Of a DNA stretch of 64,000 bases, positions 18,603-28,416 are shown in pieces; position 1 is the first letter of the stretch, and every line of letters starts with the position of its first letter. This DNA is from Trypanosoma brucei gambiense DAL972 (lineage: Eukaryota; Euglenozoa; Kinetoplastea; Trypanosomatida; Trypanosomatidae), in assembly GCF_000210295.1 (NCBI RefSeq), contig NC_026743.1, positions 2,418,001-2,482,000 on the forward strand, read 5' to 3'. The notes below the pieces were generated by a model that was not told the DNA's origin, made no database searches, and saw nothing but the letters and a program-made list of their open reading frames with translations. Both the position numbers and the translations under genes were made by a program.

Positions 18603-18762
18603 CACACGCAACTCCACTGCCTCCTGTAGCAAAGCCGCGTAAGTTTGGGGGCCTCCCGGGGCAAGTCAAAACCCGTCGAGGCGGAGCCTCGGTTAGATAA
18701 CGGTAACGGAACATGCTACAGCGGGTCCAGCGTTGCTACAGGAGGCAGTGGAGTTGCGTGTG
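18603..18762. repeat. Perfect 30-bp inverted repeat with 100-bp spacer
   Basis: Arm 1 (18603-18632) begins CACACGCAACTCCACTGCCT and arm 2 (18733-18762) ends with its exact reverse complement, 30 of 30 bases. Read outward, both arms encode LLQEAVELRV in one frame (minus strand for arm 1, plus strand for arm 2), so they look like two copies of one coding fragment inserted head to head. Confidence 0.85.
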
Positions 18763-19381
18763 AGGAAACCACAGTGTAGGGTGCGCGGTGGATAATTTGT
18801 GGAAAGGCTACCATCCGCGTCCGACCATGTTGTGACGGCCGAACGGTTTCCGGCACGACATGGCTGCCCACGTATCAGGACGGAAACCGATAAGAGATTC
18901 GCAGGGTCCAATGGAAGGAGTGAAAAAAACGGGGTGAATATGAGGAAATAAAGGCAACACTTACGAGCATTCCGAAATTAAAGCCGTGATACGGAGGAGC
19001 TGTGTCAAATTGCGAATGACGGAGACGATGCTGGGATACACCTCACAGCATTAAGCTGGGGTCGCCGTTCTCACTGGCATCCCTGGATGCGATAACAAGG
19101 AGTTGGGCCATATCGGCGAAACGCTACCAGCAATAGCCGAGCTTTAAGCAGTAAGCGAGAAAAGCTGGTGCAACCGGGAACCCACCACTGGGTGTGCGAC
19201 CGGGAAGGGAAGGAAATCCGCAGCCAGTTGGAGTTGGTATTCCAATGGTCGTCGGGCTACTTGGCCACTACCACCCGTACCTCAGCCGCCTCACACACCC
19301 AACGGCATGCACTTACTCATGCACCAAGACGCATGAATAAATGCACTGGGAAGGTAAATAAATTCAGCTTTAAAAAAAAAA
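18733..19381 (+). mobile_element. Possible 3' fragment of a poly(A)-tailed retroposon
   Basis: The plus-strand sequence ends CAGCTTTAAAAAAAAAAG at about 19365-19382 and is preceded by GC-rich, formerly coding-like sequence that stops abruptly at the A10 tract, beyond which composition becomes AT-rich. That is the form of an ingi/RIME-type 3' end. No reverse transcriptase motif or target-site duplication could be identified, so the call is tentative and the 5' limit is arbitrary (start of inverted-repeat arm 2). Confidence 0.3.
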
Positions 19382-20409
19382 GATGAGCCAGGGAGATTAC
19401 GTAAAAGGGGCTCATCCGCACCTCCCGCACAACGCAAAATAATAATAATAATAACGCTATGTTAAAAAGCACAAGCGACGGAAAAGCCTCTGCTCACATT
19501 CGTTAATGCACAGGCGCAGCGCAGCGGAGAGAACCCTGCAATTCTCCATGCGCAAAATCACTGTTCAACCGAAAGGGACGACACCCCGAGTGGCGCAAGT
19601 ACAGCGGCCAGGGCATGTTTACAAACATGCGTTGAGTATGGCGACTCAACAATCCCCCAAAAATTATGAAAATGGGGGGCAGCAAGACCCGCACCCACAA
19701 CCCACACAGTTTTAGAGCAAACACGCCTACAGGCATCAAAAAAAGTAAAAAAAACTGGCACAGTCATAAAAGGTCCCAGCCGACTTTCCAGCACGTTCTC
19801 CGCCTTCACCTTTGAACGTTAGAAACATTACAACGGTGATCTGTGTGACGCACCTTTGTTAAATTACCCTTAAAAGATAGACAAAAAGCGAAGGATCATT
19901 AGCGACGTCGCAATACAACCGGGTTTCCGCAACAACCGCAACGACACCCCATTTCCACACAATGCAAAACCGAAGGCAGCACTTCCTCACCACCCTTCCG
20001 CCTTCGCACTACTTGTCATGACCCCCCGCGTTGTCGCCCCCGTAGTGATACCGCTTCCGCGATTTCAAAGGACATAAACACTTACAAAACTGGTGCAAAT
20101 CCCTGCATCATCAACATGATAGTGGTTGGCATACTTTCCAACCGCTCTGGTCTGAACTCGCACTACCTTTCCAACCTCTACAATCACACAAAGGGACAAA
20201 AAAATCAGAGGTTCTACTCCAACCTACGGCGTATTCAGTACCACAGCCCAGCATCCGAAGGGACAAAACACGCACCAACAACTCGGGCACGATTTACACC
20301 GTTCCCTCGCACCGACCAGCCACACAAACACCAAATTCATTACGAAATATAACCATCCCCTCACTAATACAAGGCGAAACAATAAGCATAATCAAACAGC
20401 TGACAGACA

Positions 20410-21464
20410 GAAATCCACCGCAGGGCTCAATGTAAGCTAACTTCGCCCTCCCCCTCCCTCACCCTATGGCCTCAGTGTTGCCCTGTAAAACCTTCTCTGA
20501 CACTAGTCAAGCAGAAGTAAAAACTAACCTAATCCTAACACTCTCACACAATGAAAGGAGAATCCGTGGGGAATTTGGGAAAAGGCAAAGCACACACGGT
20601 AAGCAGTCGGCACAACCCCTGGCGCAAAGAAAGCGCAACTGCACGCAAACAAGGCATTCGATTCAGTACCTTCTATAGGATATGTGGGATGCCATACCGT
20701 AGGCAGTTACCAGTAACAAAAACGTATGGGGAAGGAAAGAATCAAAATATAGCTAAAGGTTCTTAACGCATATATATATATATATATATATATTACCGTT
20801 TCACAGCCAATTCATACATCGCACTTAACGCTCCCTCTAAACAACGACCCCAAACAATAACATCCCCAGGTGCCTCACCAACACCAACAACAACACAATT
20901 CTTAATTAGCAAATATGGCTTCAATGGAGCCAAAGGAAGAAAGGAAGGATGTACACTCCAACTGTGAGATCCCGCTCGAATCAGCTGTAGCGACGAGAGT
21001 AGTTAACGGAAGGTCGACCCAGGGACCCACATCGCATCCCTACGCTGCCGTTAACATATCCACAAGTGAAAATTAAAAAAAAAATGAACCAAAAGCTGAT
21101 TTCAGCAAAAGCGCGTCCGAAAGAAAGGGCACGAAACAACAAACAGAAAATAATCAGCAGCAAAATAAATACATCACATTACGTGGCTATCACTGGACAC
21201 AACCAATAGTTGGTCAGCACGTGCCAGTAGTCGATCGACAAAATACATAATAATCAGCACAGCTAGCACAGGAGAGATAATATCAACCCTTTCACGCAAC
21301 GCATTATCCACACTCACAACACAAAACAACTACGTTGAGGACAAACGAATGGCTCCACCCAATGGCATACTCCTGCGTACATTGATCTCCACAGTGCAGC
21401 ACTCATACGTAAAGACCTTCCAATCACAGTTTAAAAAAGAGGAAAATACCGCTTCTCAAATATT
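20410..21464 (-). other. 3' flank of MARP gene copy A
   Basis: 1.05 kb, nearly identical to 42946-44001. It contains a TA microsatellite at 20770-20793 and no supported gene. Short open frames here recur in the other copy only because the DNA is duplicated. It should hold the long 3' UTR and polyadenylation sites of the MARP transcript. Confidence 0.6.
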
Positions 21465-24400
21465 CTACACCTTGCGACCCGAGTGATTAACGAAAGTTGC
21501 GCGGTTAGTCGTAACATACATCGAAGGGTCCACATGACGGACCTGTACTGCAGGTTTCCCAATGGGACGAGGAGGACATTGTACCTCAGGCCTGATAAAC
21601 CTGTTGCGGTATTCGCTGCTTACACCTTGCATAGAAATGCTTGACTGTTTAACAGTCGGAGCAGCCTTTGGCATATAAGGTTTGCTGGCACCGTGTGCCT
21701 TGAAATCTCTATGCGCGGTACTCACGTACATATCAGCATCTACATGACAAGGGCAGGAATAACCAACATTAGGGGCCTTTTTCCACTTTGACACACGTAC
21801 TCCGTTACCAGTTGGTTGATCGCCCACAGCCGCAGCAGCACACTCAGTAGTAGCTGCAACAACCGCAGCAGCACCTCCATTACTCTCCCCACTTGCGACA
21901 CACTTCATATCAGTGGAGACATCAACCTTCTTTGATGTCACACCACCATCACTTTTACCTTTCACGACCTTCTTAACAACAGCAGCATCAGCTTCAGATG
22001 AAGCAGTAAAGCTATGCCTCTTAGATATAACAGATTCATCACCAAAGGAAGACTCCCTACACGAACTCTTATAACAAGAAGAATCATAGCGACAATACGA
22101 ATCCTTTGCAGTTGTCCTAAAGTGGCCATCATCACCACCGCGACGTGACACTTTCACAACTTCCTCACGAAGCACATCACGCTTATATGCGGCAGGGTCA
22201 ATTGGCGCATACGATTCTGCAGTGGTTGAGCGGAAGTGACTGGGATCAACATGACGAGGGCCCGTTGCCTCCTCCTCCTCACGAAGCACATCACGCTTAT
22301 ATGCGGCAGGGTCAATTGGCGCATACGATTCTGCAGTGGTTGAGCGGAAGTGACTGGGATCAACATGACGAGGGCCCGTTGCCTCCTCCTCCTCACGAAG
22401 CACATCACGCTTATATGCGGCAGGGTCAATTGGCGCATACGATTCTGCAGTGGTTGAGCGGAAGTGACTGGGATCAACATGACGAGGGCCCGTTGCCTCC
22501 TCCTCCTCACGAAGCACATCACGCTTATATGCGGCAGGGTCAATTGGCGCATACGATTCTGCAGTGGTTGAGCGGAAGTGACTGGGATCAACATGACGAG
22601 GGCCCGTTGCCTCCTCCTCCTCACGAAGCACATCACGCTTATATGCGGCAGGGTCAATTGGCGCATACGATTCTGCAGTGGTTGAGCGGAAGTGACTGGG
22701 ATCAACATGACGAGGGCCCGTTGCCTCCTCCTCCTCACGAAGCACATCACGCTTATATGCGGCAGGGTCAATTGGCGCATACGATTCTGCAGTGGTTGAG
22801 CGGAAGTGACTGGGATCAACATGACGAGGGCCCGTTGCCTCCTCCTCCTCACGAAGCACATCACGCTTATATGCGGCAGGGTCAATTGGCGCATACGATT
22901 CTGCAGTGGTTGAGCGGAAGTGACTGGGATCAACATGACGAGGGCCCGTTGCCTCCTCCTCCTCACGAAGCACATCACGCTTATATGCGGCAGGGTCAAT
23001 TGGCGCATACGATTCTGCAGTGGTTGAGCGGAAGTGACTGGGATCAACATGACGAGGGCCCGTTGCCTCCTCCTCCTCACGAAGCACATCACGCTTATAT
23101 GCGGCAGGGTCAATTGGCGCATACGATTCTGCAGTGGTTGAGCGGAAGTGACTGGGATCAACATGACGAGGGCCCGTTGCCTCCTCCTCCTCACGAAGCA
23201 CATCACGCTTATATGCGGCAGGGTCAATTGGCGCATACGATTCTGCAGTGGTTGAGCGGAAGTGACTGGGATCAACATGACGAGGGCCCGTTGCCTCCTC
23301 TTCCTCACGAAGCACATCACGCTTATATGCGGCAGGGTCAATTGGCGCATACGATTCTGCAGTGGTTGAGCGGAAGTGACTGGGATCAACATGACGAGGG
23401 CCCGTTGCCTCCTCTTCCTCACGAAGCACATCACGCTTATATGCGGCAGGGTCAATTGGCGCATACGATTCTGCAGTGGTTGAGCGGAAGTGACTGGGAT
23501 CAACATGACGAGGGCCCGTTGCCTCCTCTTCCTCACGAAGCACATCACGCTTATATGCGGCAGGGTCAATTGGCGCATACGATTCTGCAGTGGTTGAGCG
23601 GAAGTGACTGGGATCAACATGACGAGGGCCCGTTGCCTCCTCCTCCTCACGAAGCACATCACGCTTATATGCGGCAGGGTCAATTGGCGCATACGATTCT
23701 GCAGTGGTTGAGCGGAAGTGACTGGGATCAACATGACGAGGGCCCGTTGCCTCCTCTTCCTCACGAAGCACATCACGCTTATATGCGGCAGGGTCAATTG
23801 GCGCATACGATTCTGCAGTGGTTGAGCGGAAGTGACTGGGATCAACATGACGAGGGCCCGTTGCCTCCTCCTCCTCACGAAGCACATCACGCTTATATGC
23901 GGCAGGGTCAATTGGCGCATACGATTCTGCAGTGGTTGAGCGGAAGTGACTGGGATCAACATGACGAGGGCCCGTTGCCTCCTCCTCCTCACGAAGCACA
24001 TCACGCTTATATGCGGCAGGGTCAATTGGCGCATACGATTCTGCAGTGGTTGAGCGGAAGTGACTGGGATCAACATGACGAGGGCCCGTTGCCTCCTCCT
24101 CCTCACGAAGCACATCACGCTTATATGCGGCAGGGTCAATTGGCGCATACGATTCTGCAGTGGTTGAGCGGAAGTGACTGGGATCAACATGACGAGGGCC
24201 CGTTGCCTCCTCCTCCTCACGAAGCACATCACGCTTATATGCGGCAGGGTCAATTGGCGCATACGATTCTGCAGTGGTTGAGCGGAAGTGACTGGGATCA
24301 ACATGACGAGGGCCCGTTGCCTCCTCCTCCTCACGAAGCACATCACGCTTATATGCGGCAGGGTCAATTGGCGCATACGATTCTGCAGTGGTTGAGCGGA

Positions 24401-26528
24401 AGTGACTGGGATCAACATGACGAGGGCCCGTTGCCTCCTCCTCCTCACGAAGCACATCACGCTTATATGCGGCAGGGTCAATTGGCGCATACGATTCTGC
24501 AGTGGTTGAGCGGAAGTGACTGGGATCAACATGACGAGGGCCCGTTGCCTCCTCCTCCTCACGAAGCACATCACGCTTATATGCGGCAGGGTCAATTGGC
24601 GCATACGATTCTGCAGTGGTTGAGCGGAAGTGACTGGGATCAACATGACGAGGGCCCGTTGCCTCCTCTTCCTCACGAAGCACATCACGCTTATATGCGG
24701 CAGGGTCAATTGGTGCATACGATTCTGCAGTGGTTGAGCGGAAGTGACTGGGATCAACATGACGAGGGCCCGTTGCCTCCTCCTCCTCACGAAGCACATC
24801 ACGCTTATATGCGGCAGGGTCAATTGGCGCATACGATTCTGCAGTGGTTGAGCGGAAGTGACTGGGATCAACATGACGAGGGCCCGTTGCCTCCTCCTCC
24901 TCACGAAGCACATCACGCTTATATGCGGCAGGGTCAATTGGCGCATACGATTCTGCAGTGGTTGAGCGGAAGTGACTGGGATCAACATGACGAGGGCCCG
25001 TTGCCTCCTCCTCCTCACGAAGCACATCACGCTTATATGCGGCAGGGTCAATTGGCGCATACGATTCTGCAGTGGTTGAGCGGAAGTGACTGGGATCAAC
25101 ATGACGAGGGCCCGTTGCCTCCTCTTCCTCACGAAGCACATCACGCTTATATGCGGCAGGGTCAATTGGCGCATACGATTCTGCAGTGGTTGAGCGGAAG
25201 TGACTGGGATCAACATGACGAGGGCCCGTTGCCTCCTCCTCCTCACGAAGCACATCACGCTTATATGCGGCAGGGTCAATTGGCGCATACGATTCTGCAG
25301 TGGTTGAGCGGAAGTGACTGGGATCAACATGACGAGGGCCCGTTGCCTCCTCCTCCTCACGAAGCACATCACGCTTATATGCGGCAGGGTCAATTGGCGC
25401 ATACGATTCTGCAGTGGTTGAGCGGAAGTGACTGGGATCAACATGACGAGGGCCCGTTGCCTCCTCCTCCTCACGAAGCACATCACGCTTATATGCGGCA
25501 GGGTCAATTGGCGCATACGATTCTGCAGTGGTTGAGCGGAAGTGACTGGGATCAACATGACGAGGGCCCGTTGCCTCCTCCTCCTCACGAAGCACATCAC
25601 GCTTATATGCGGCAGGGTCAATTGGCGCATACGATTCTGCAGTGGTTGAGCGGAAGTGACTGGGATCAACATGACGAGGGCCCGTTGCCTCCTCTTCCTC
25701 ACGAAGCACATCACGCTTATATGCGGCAGGGTCAATTGGTGCATACGATTCTGCAGTGGTTGAGCGGAAGTGACTGGGATCAACATGACGAGGGCCCGTT
25801 GCCTCCTCTTCCTCACGAAGCACATCACGCTTATATGCGGCAGGGTCAATTGGTGCATACGATTCTGCAGTGGTTGAGCGGAAGTGACTGGGATCAACAT
25901 GACGAGGGCCCGTTGCCTCCTCTTCCTCACGAAGCACATCACGCTTATATGCGGCAGGGTCAATTGGCGCATACGATTCTGCAGTGGTTGAGCGGAAGTG
26001 ACTGGGATCAACATGACGAGGGCCCGTTGCCTCCTCCTCCTCACGAAGCACATCACGCTTATATGCGGCAGGGTCAATTGGCGCATACGATTCTGCAGTG
26101 GTTGAGCGGAAGTGACTGGGGTCAACATGACGAGGGCCTGTTGCCTCCTCTTCCTCGCGAAGCACATCACGCTTATATGCGGCAGGGTCAATTGGCGCAT
26201 ACGATTCTGCAGTGGTTGAGCGGAAGTGACTGGGGTCAACATGACGAGGGCCTGTTGCCTCCTCTTCCTCACGAAGCACATCACGCTTATATGCGGCAGG
26301 GTCAATTGGTGCATACGATTCTTTCATTGTGGAAAGTATTTCTTTATAATTTTGTTTATTTGCTTTTTGTTGTTTCACATAAAGGTTTTCAGTATTGTGC
26401 GGCAAACTTTTTTTTTTGTTTTTTATGTCGATGCAATCGTAGACCTCTGCTCTTTCTTTATCTCTTTGTGGATATGGTTGTGGATAATTCCACTTATAGG
26501 CTGCTTCTAATCCCTTTATGCTAGGCAT
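21465..26528 (-). CDS. Microtubule-associated repetitive protein (MARP), copy A
   Basis: A 1687-residue complete protein with three parts. A unique N terminus (1-69) begins MPSIKGLEAAYKWNYPQPYP. It is followed by 36 full copies plus half of a 38-residue repeat (70-1456) whose unit contains ESYAPIDPAAYKRDVLREEE and RHVDPSHFRSTTA. The C-terminal domain has 231 residues, rich in basic and small residues, with repeat-like pieces (HVDADMYVSTAHRDF, RHVDPSMYVTTNRATF). MARP-1 and MARP-2 of T. brucei have many nearly identical 38-residue repeats, coat the membrane-skeleton microtubules, and bind tubulin through the non-repetitive C terminus (established, recalled). Repeats are almost identical in DNA as well as protein. 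Which published MARP this is cannot be decided here. Confidence 0.92.
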   Translation of the reverse strand: MPSIKGLEAAYKWNYPQPYPQRDKERAEVYDCIDIKNKKKSLPHNTENLYVKQQKANKQNYKEILSTMKESYAPIDPAAYKRDVLREEEEATGPRHVDPSHFRSTTAESYAPIDPAAYKRDVLREEEEATGPRHVDPSHFRSTTAESYAPIDPAAYKRDVLREEEEATGPRHVDPSHFRSTTAESYAPIDPAAYKRDVLREEEEATGPRHVDPSHFRSTTAESYAPIDPAAYKRDVLREEEEATGPRHVDPSHFRSTTAESYAPIDPAAYKRDVLREEEEATGPRHVDPSHFRSTTAESYAPIDPAAYKRDVLREEEEATGPRHVDPSHFRSTTAESYAPIDPAAYKRDVLREEEEATGPRHVDPSHFRSTTAESYAPIDPAAYKRDVLREEEEATGPRHVDPSHFRSTTAESYAPIDPAAYKRDVLREEEEATGPRHVDPSHFRSTTAESYAPIDPAAYKRDVLREEEEATGPRHVDPSHFRSTTAESYAPIDPAAYKRDVLREEEEATGPRHVDPSHFRSTTAESYAPIDPAAYKRDVLREEEEATGPRHVDPSHFRSTTAESYAPIDPAAYKRDVLREEEEATGPRHVDPSHFRSTTAESYAPIDPAAYKRDVLREEEEATGPRHVDPSHFRSTTAESYAPIDPAAYKRDVLREEEEATGPRHVDPSHFRSTTAESYAPIDPAAYKRDVLREEEEATGPRHVDPSHFRSTTAESYAPIDPAAYKRDVLREEEEATGPRHVDPSHFRSTTAESYAPIDPAAYKRDVLREEEEATGPRHVDPSHFRSTTAESYAPIDPAAYKRDVLREEEEATGPRHVDPSHFRSTTAESYAPIDPAAYKRDVLREEEEATGPRHVDPSHFRSTTAESYAPIDPAAYKRDVLREEEEATGPRHVDPSHFRSTTAESYAPIDPAAYKRDVLREEEEATGPRHVDPSHFRSTTAESYAPIDPAAYKRDVLREEEEATGPRHVDPSHFRSTTAESYAPIDPAAYKRDVLREEEEATGPRHVDPSHFRSTTAESYAPIDPAAYKRDVLREEEEATGPRHVDPSHFRSTTAESYAPIDPAAYKRDVLREEEEATGPRHVDPSHFRSTTAESYAPIDPAAYKRDVLREEEEATGPRHVDPSHFRSTTAESYAPIDPAAYKRDVLREEEEATGPRHVDPSHFRSTTAESYAPIDPAAYKRDVLREEEEATGPRHVDPSHFRSTTAESYAPIDPAAYKRDVLREEEEATGPRHVDPSHFRSTTAESYAPIDPAAYKRDVLREEEEATGPRHVDPSHFRSTTAESYAPIDPAAYKRDVLREEEEATGPRHVDPSHFRSTTAESYAPIDPAAYKRDVLREEEEATGPRHVDPSHFRSTTAESYAPIDPAAYKRDVLREEEEATGPRHVDPSHFRSTTAESYAPIDPAAYKRDVLREEEEATGPRHVDPSHFRSTTAESYAPIDPAAYKRDVLREEVVKVSRRGGDDGHFRTTAKDSYCRYDSSCYKSSCRESSFGDESVISKRHSFTASSEADAAVVKKVVKGKSDGGVTSKKVDVSTDMKCVASGESNGGAAAVVAATTECAAAAVGDQPTGNGVRVSKWKKAPNVGYSCPCHVDADMYVSTAHRDFKAHGASKPYMPKAAPTVKQSSISMQGVSSEYRNRFIRPEVQCPPRPIGKPAVQVRHVDPSMYVTTNRATFVNHSGRKV
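22161..26321 (-). repeat. 114-bp tandem repeat array, type 1, 36.5 units
   Basis: The array of in-frame 114-bp units encodes the MARP repeats. Most units are identical. Two recurring silent variants (CTCCTC against CTTCCT, and GGCGCAT against GGTGCAT, plus strand) are concentrated at the 5' coding end. The outermost 5' units (26115-26321) carry further changes such as GGGGTCAAC and GGGCCTG, while the 3' units are uniform. Confidence 0.95.
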
Positions 26529-27211
26529 CCTTCCTTTGGTATTTTTGATTCCTATTTATTGTAAGTAGTTTTTTTTAGACTTATATTTCTGAAGGTAAGA
26601 TGCTTCTTTTTCTTAGGTGATTTATGGATATTGAGTAAAGAAATTATATCCTGCAGAGGGGTGTGTGGTAAATTATCTTACAGCGAATATTCTAATTTGT
26701 TTTTCATCATTTGGGGTTGAGTTAGCGGATATTAAGGTATACTTTTGGTGTTCAGTCATCACAGTTCCTTGTGAAGGTGTACTCATGCAAATACACGTGA
26801 CGTTAGGCGTTTGCATAAATGGCTCCTTTTCTACATCTACTGACTGGCAACCGCTGGTCNNNNNNNNNNNNNNNNNNNNNNNNNNNNNNNNNNNNNNNNN
26901 NNNNNNNNNNNNNNNNNNNNNNNNNNNNNNNNNNNNNNNNNNNNNNNNNNNNNNNNNNNTCCAAACGTCCTGTTTATCACTTTTAGATGAAGAGAATATC
27001 CTGCAGAGGGGTGTGTGGTAAATTATCTTACAGCGAATATTCTAATTTGTTTTTCATCATTTGGGGTTGAGTTAGCGGATATTAAGGTATACTTTTGGTG
27101 TTCAGTCATCACAGTTCCTTGTGAAGGTGTTACTCATGCAAATACACGTGACGTTAGGCGTTTGAGAAACTGCCTCCTTTTCTACATCTACTGACTGGCA
27201 ACCGCTGGTCG
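26529..27211 (-). other. Region between the 182-residue gene and MARP copy A, with assembly gap
   Basis: It contains the MARP 5' flank (long T tracts at about 26403-26425 lie within the coding end), a roughly 213-bp intergenic repeat present on both sides of the gap (26647-26859 and 26998-27210), and 100 N at 26860-26959. By comparison with copy B, where the repeated flanks enclose a type 2 MARP gene, the gap probably hides a whole MARP gene. Confidence 0.6.
26860..26959. other. Assembly gap (100 N)
   Basis: The nominal gap lies between two copies of the same intergenic repeat. The base after the gap (TCCAAACGTCCTG) matches 54793 onward, which is the 5' flank of the type 2 MARP gene in copy B, so the missing piece is likely several kilobases rather than 100 bp. 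Confidence 0.85.
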
Positions 27212-27760
27212 TTACATTTGGGTTCTCGTGCCACAGTTCCTTCCCGCGGACAACTGTCGTTGCACGTGGTGGTTTAAAATGGTGACATCCATAGCAGACT
27301 TTGTTGTGCGAAATCGGTCAACCATGGCATCATCTACTGTTGGTTGGTTTACTGGTTTGGACAGTTTCCCAGTTAGTGCAAAGCGGTCTACGCCGCTGAG
27401 CGTGTTTAACGGTTCGCAATGGTGCTTTGGCTTCCCATACCTGCTATCAATCAGGTATCGCTGTGTGGCGCCATAGTCTTTGCTTGTTGCCACAACTTCA
27501 TCGACTGTTGGTAGGCCGCTTCCAAATATAAGGCTCTTCCCGAGTCCACGCTGCCGCAACATCGGCCGGACCGCTGTAACACATGGGGTAGAGTAATCAG
27601 CCTTATAAACTGAGGACGGCAGCGGAGATTGGCCGTCTACTGCGATCGTGAATTTGCCATGCGCCTCATTGATGCGTGCGTCGAACCAGTTATCTACGAG
27701 GACACCGCTGTTGTAATGGTTGTCAAAACATGGAAGAACTCGCTTGTCCCCGGTGTGCAT
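27212..27760 (-). CDS. 182-residue conserved protein, copy A; possible axonemal microtubule inner protein
   Basis: The start is the first ATG (27760, MHTGDKRVLPCFDNHYNSGV); the frame continues to a GTG eight codons upstream, just after a stop, which was not accepted. The protein is soluble, basic and without recognisable catalytic motifs. It contains SGVLVDNWFDAR, PSSVYKADYST and RYLIDSRYGKP. The order of a G-V-L-x-x-N-W-x-x-x-R element and an S-x-Y-x-x-D-Y element reminds me of the small flagellar doublet protein CFAP107, but this is pattern memory only. The copy at 55046-55594 encodes an identical protein. It lies directly upstream of MARP genes in both cassettes, all cytoskeletal if the guess is right. 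Confidence 0.75.
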   Translation of the reverse strand: MHTGDKRVLPCFDNHYNSGVLVDNWFDARINEAHGKFTIAVDGQSPLPSSVYKADYSTPCVTAVRPMLRQRGLGKSLIFGSGLPTVDEVVATSKDYGATQRYLIDSRYGKPKHHCEPLNTLSGVDRFALTGKLSKPVNQPTVDDAMVDRFRTTKSAMDVTILNHHVQRQLSAGRNCGTRTQM

Positions 27761-28416
27761 GCTGGCACCTGCAACCGATTCCACTCACCCCAGAGCTTTG
27801 TGCTGCCTAGCACTGAGGATTCACCTAAATTACAGTGCAATCGGCTCAGTCACATGGTGTAACACGAGTGTGGTTGCGGTTCAAAGGGAATGGTGAAAGA
27901 AGAAAAAAAGTGTAAAGCCCCCGTCGAGGAGATCCCACAAGGGTGGAGAGAGGAAGGAGTGGCATGTAGCCAAACTACAGGCAAGGAATACACGCAAGGC
28001 GCCTTTATTCCAGGCGGAGGCAGTTGTATACCGTCAGCGGAACTAAACCGGCCCCACTCAAGCAGTTGATAATAAAGAAGGCAGAAGGGGAATATTTAAT
28101 TACGCCTGAGGGGATCTATTTCACCCTGTGAAACGCACTGGCGGTTATCACAACATATCAGTTGTAGGCCAAGCACGAGCATCCCCAGGCCACCGTTTGT
28201 ACACTTCTTCGCGAAAAACTATTTCTTCGAAATACGGTCTTCCAACGGATTATGGAGGCTCATCCTTGGTATCCCTTTTCTGATCGTACGAGCGTACGCA
28301 CATCATTTGACCGGTGTGGTTGAACTGCTTCCCAACCTTCATTCATACCTCTTCGGTTTGCCTAATAACGAGGTGAAAAAAAAAAATTGTCCATTTTCCT
28401 TCGTCCGTGCAGTTCA
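27761..28416 (-). other. Intergenic region and end of duplication copy A
   Basis: 656 bp, no gene. The duplicated sequence ends at 27993 inside it. To the right is the single-copy 3' UTR of the helical-repeat gene. The A9 run at 28378-28386 lies just downstream of that stop codon. Confidence 0.55.

Larger units (their letters stand above)
17271..20409. other. Gene-poor region between the MARP unit and the procyclin promoter
   Basis: 3.1 kb with no intact gene. Bases 17300-19350 are visibly more GC-rich than the flanks and contain broken open frames on both strands, a perfect 30-bp inverted repeat, a C14 run at 18319-18332 and a poly(A)-ended piece at 19381. Bases 19382-20409 are ordinary AT-rich intergenic sequence with an (AAT)n run at 19438-19452. 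No tRNA, rRNA or snoRNA was recognised. It probably also holds the end of the minus-strand Pol II unit. Confidence 0.5.
20410..27993 (-). repeat. Duplicated MARP cassette, copy A
   Basis: This direct duplicate of 42946-55827 has the same orientation. It contains a shared 3' flank (20410-21464), a MARP gene, its 5' flank, a gap, and the 182-residue gene with its flank to 27993. Identity with copy B begins at GAAATCCACCGCAGGGCTCA and ends at GGCAAGGAATACAC, apart from repeat number and a few point differences, for example TCAAGCAG against TCAAACAG in the 3' flank. Confidence 0.9.

Noticed and set aside
20551..20766. 71-codon plus-strand open frame repeated exactly at 43087-43302
   Set aside because: Conservation is explained by the recent duplication of the whole flank; it is antisense to the transcription unit and has no recognisable feature.
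22154..26314. 1386-codon minus-strand open frame in a second frame of the MARP array (also 45322-47886, 48013-50394, 50407-51948)
   Set aside because: Shadow frame of the same repeats. It lacks a conserved N or C terminus and breaks at different places in copy B.
22161..26321. Regular direct repeats that might suggest a CRISPR array
   Set aside because: The 114-bp units are contiguous, without spacers, in frame and in a eukaryotic coding region.
22145..26524. 1459-codon plus-strand open frame opposite MARP copy A, and a similar 2467-codon one at 44755-52158
   Set aside because: They are antisense to the MARP repeats, read across the repeat unit because it has no stop, and end in low-complexity sequence. 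All neighbouring genes are on the minus strand.
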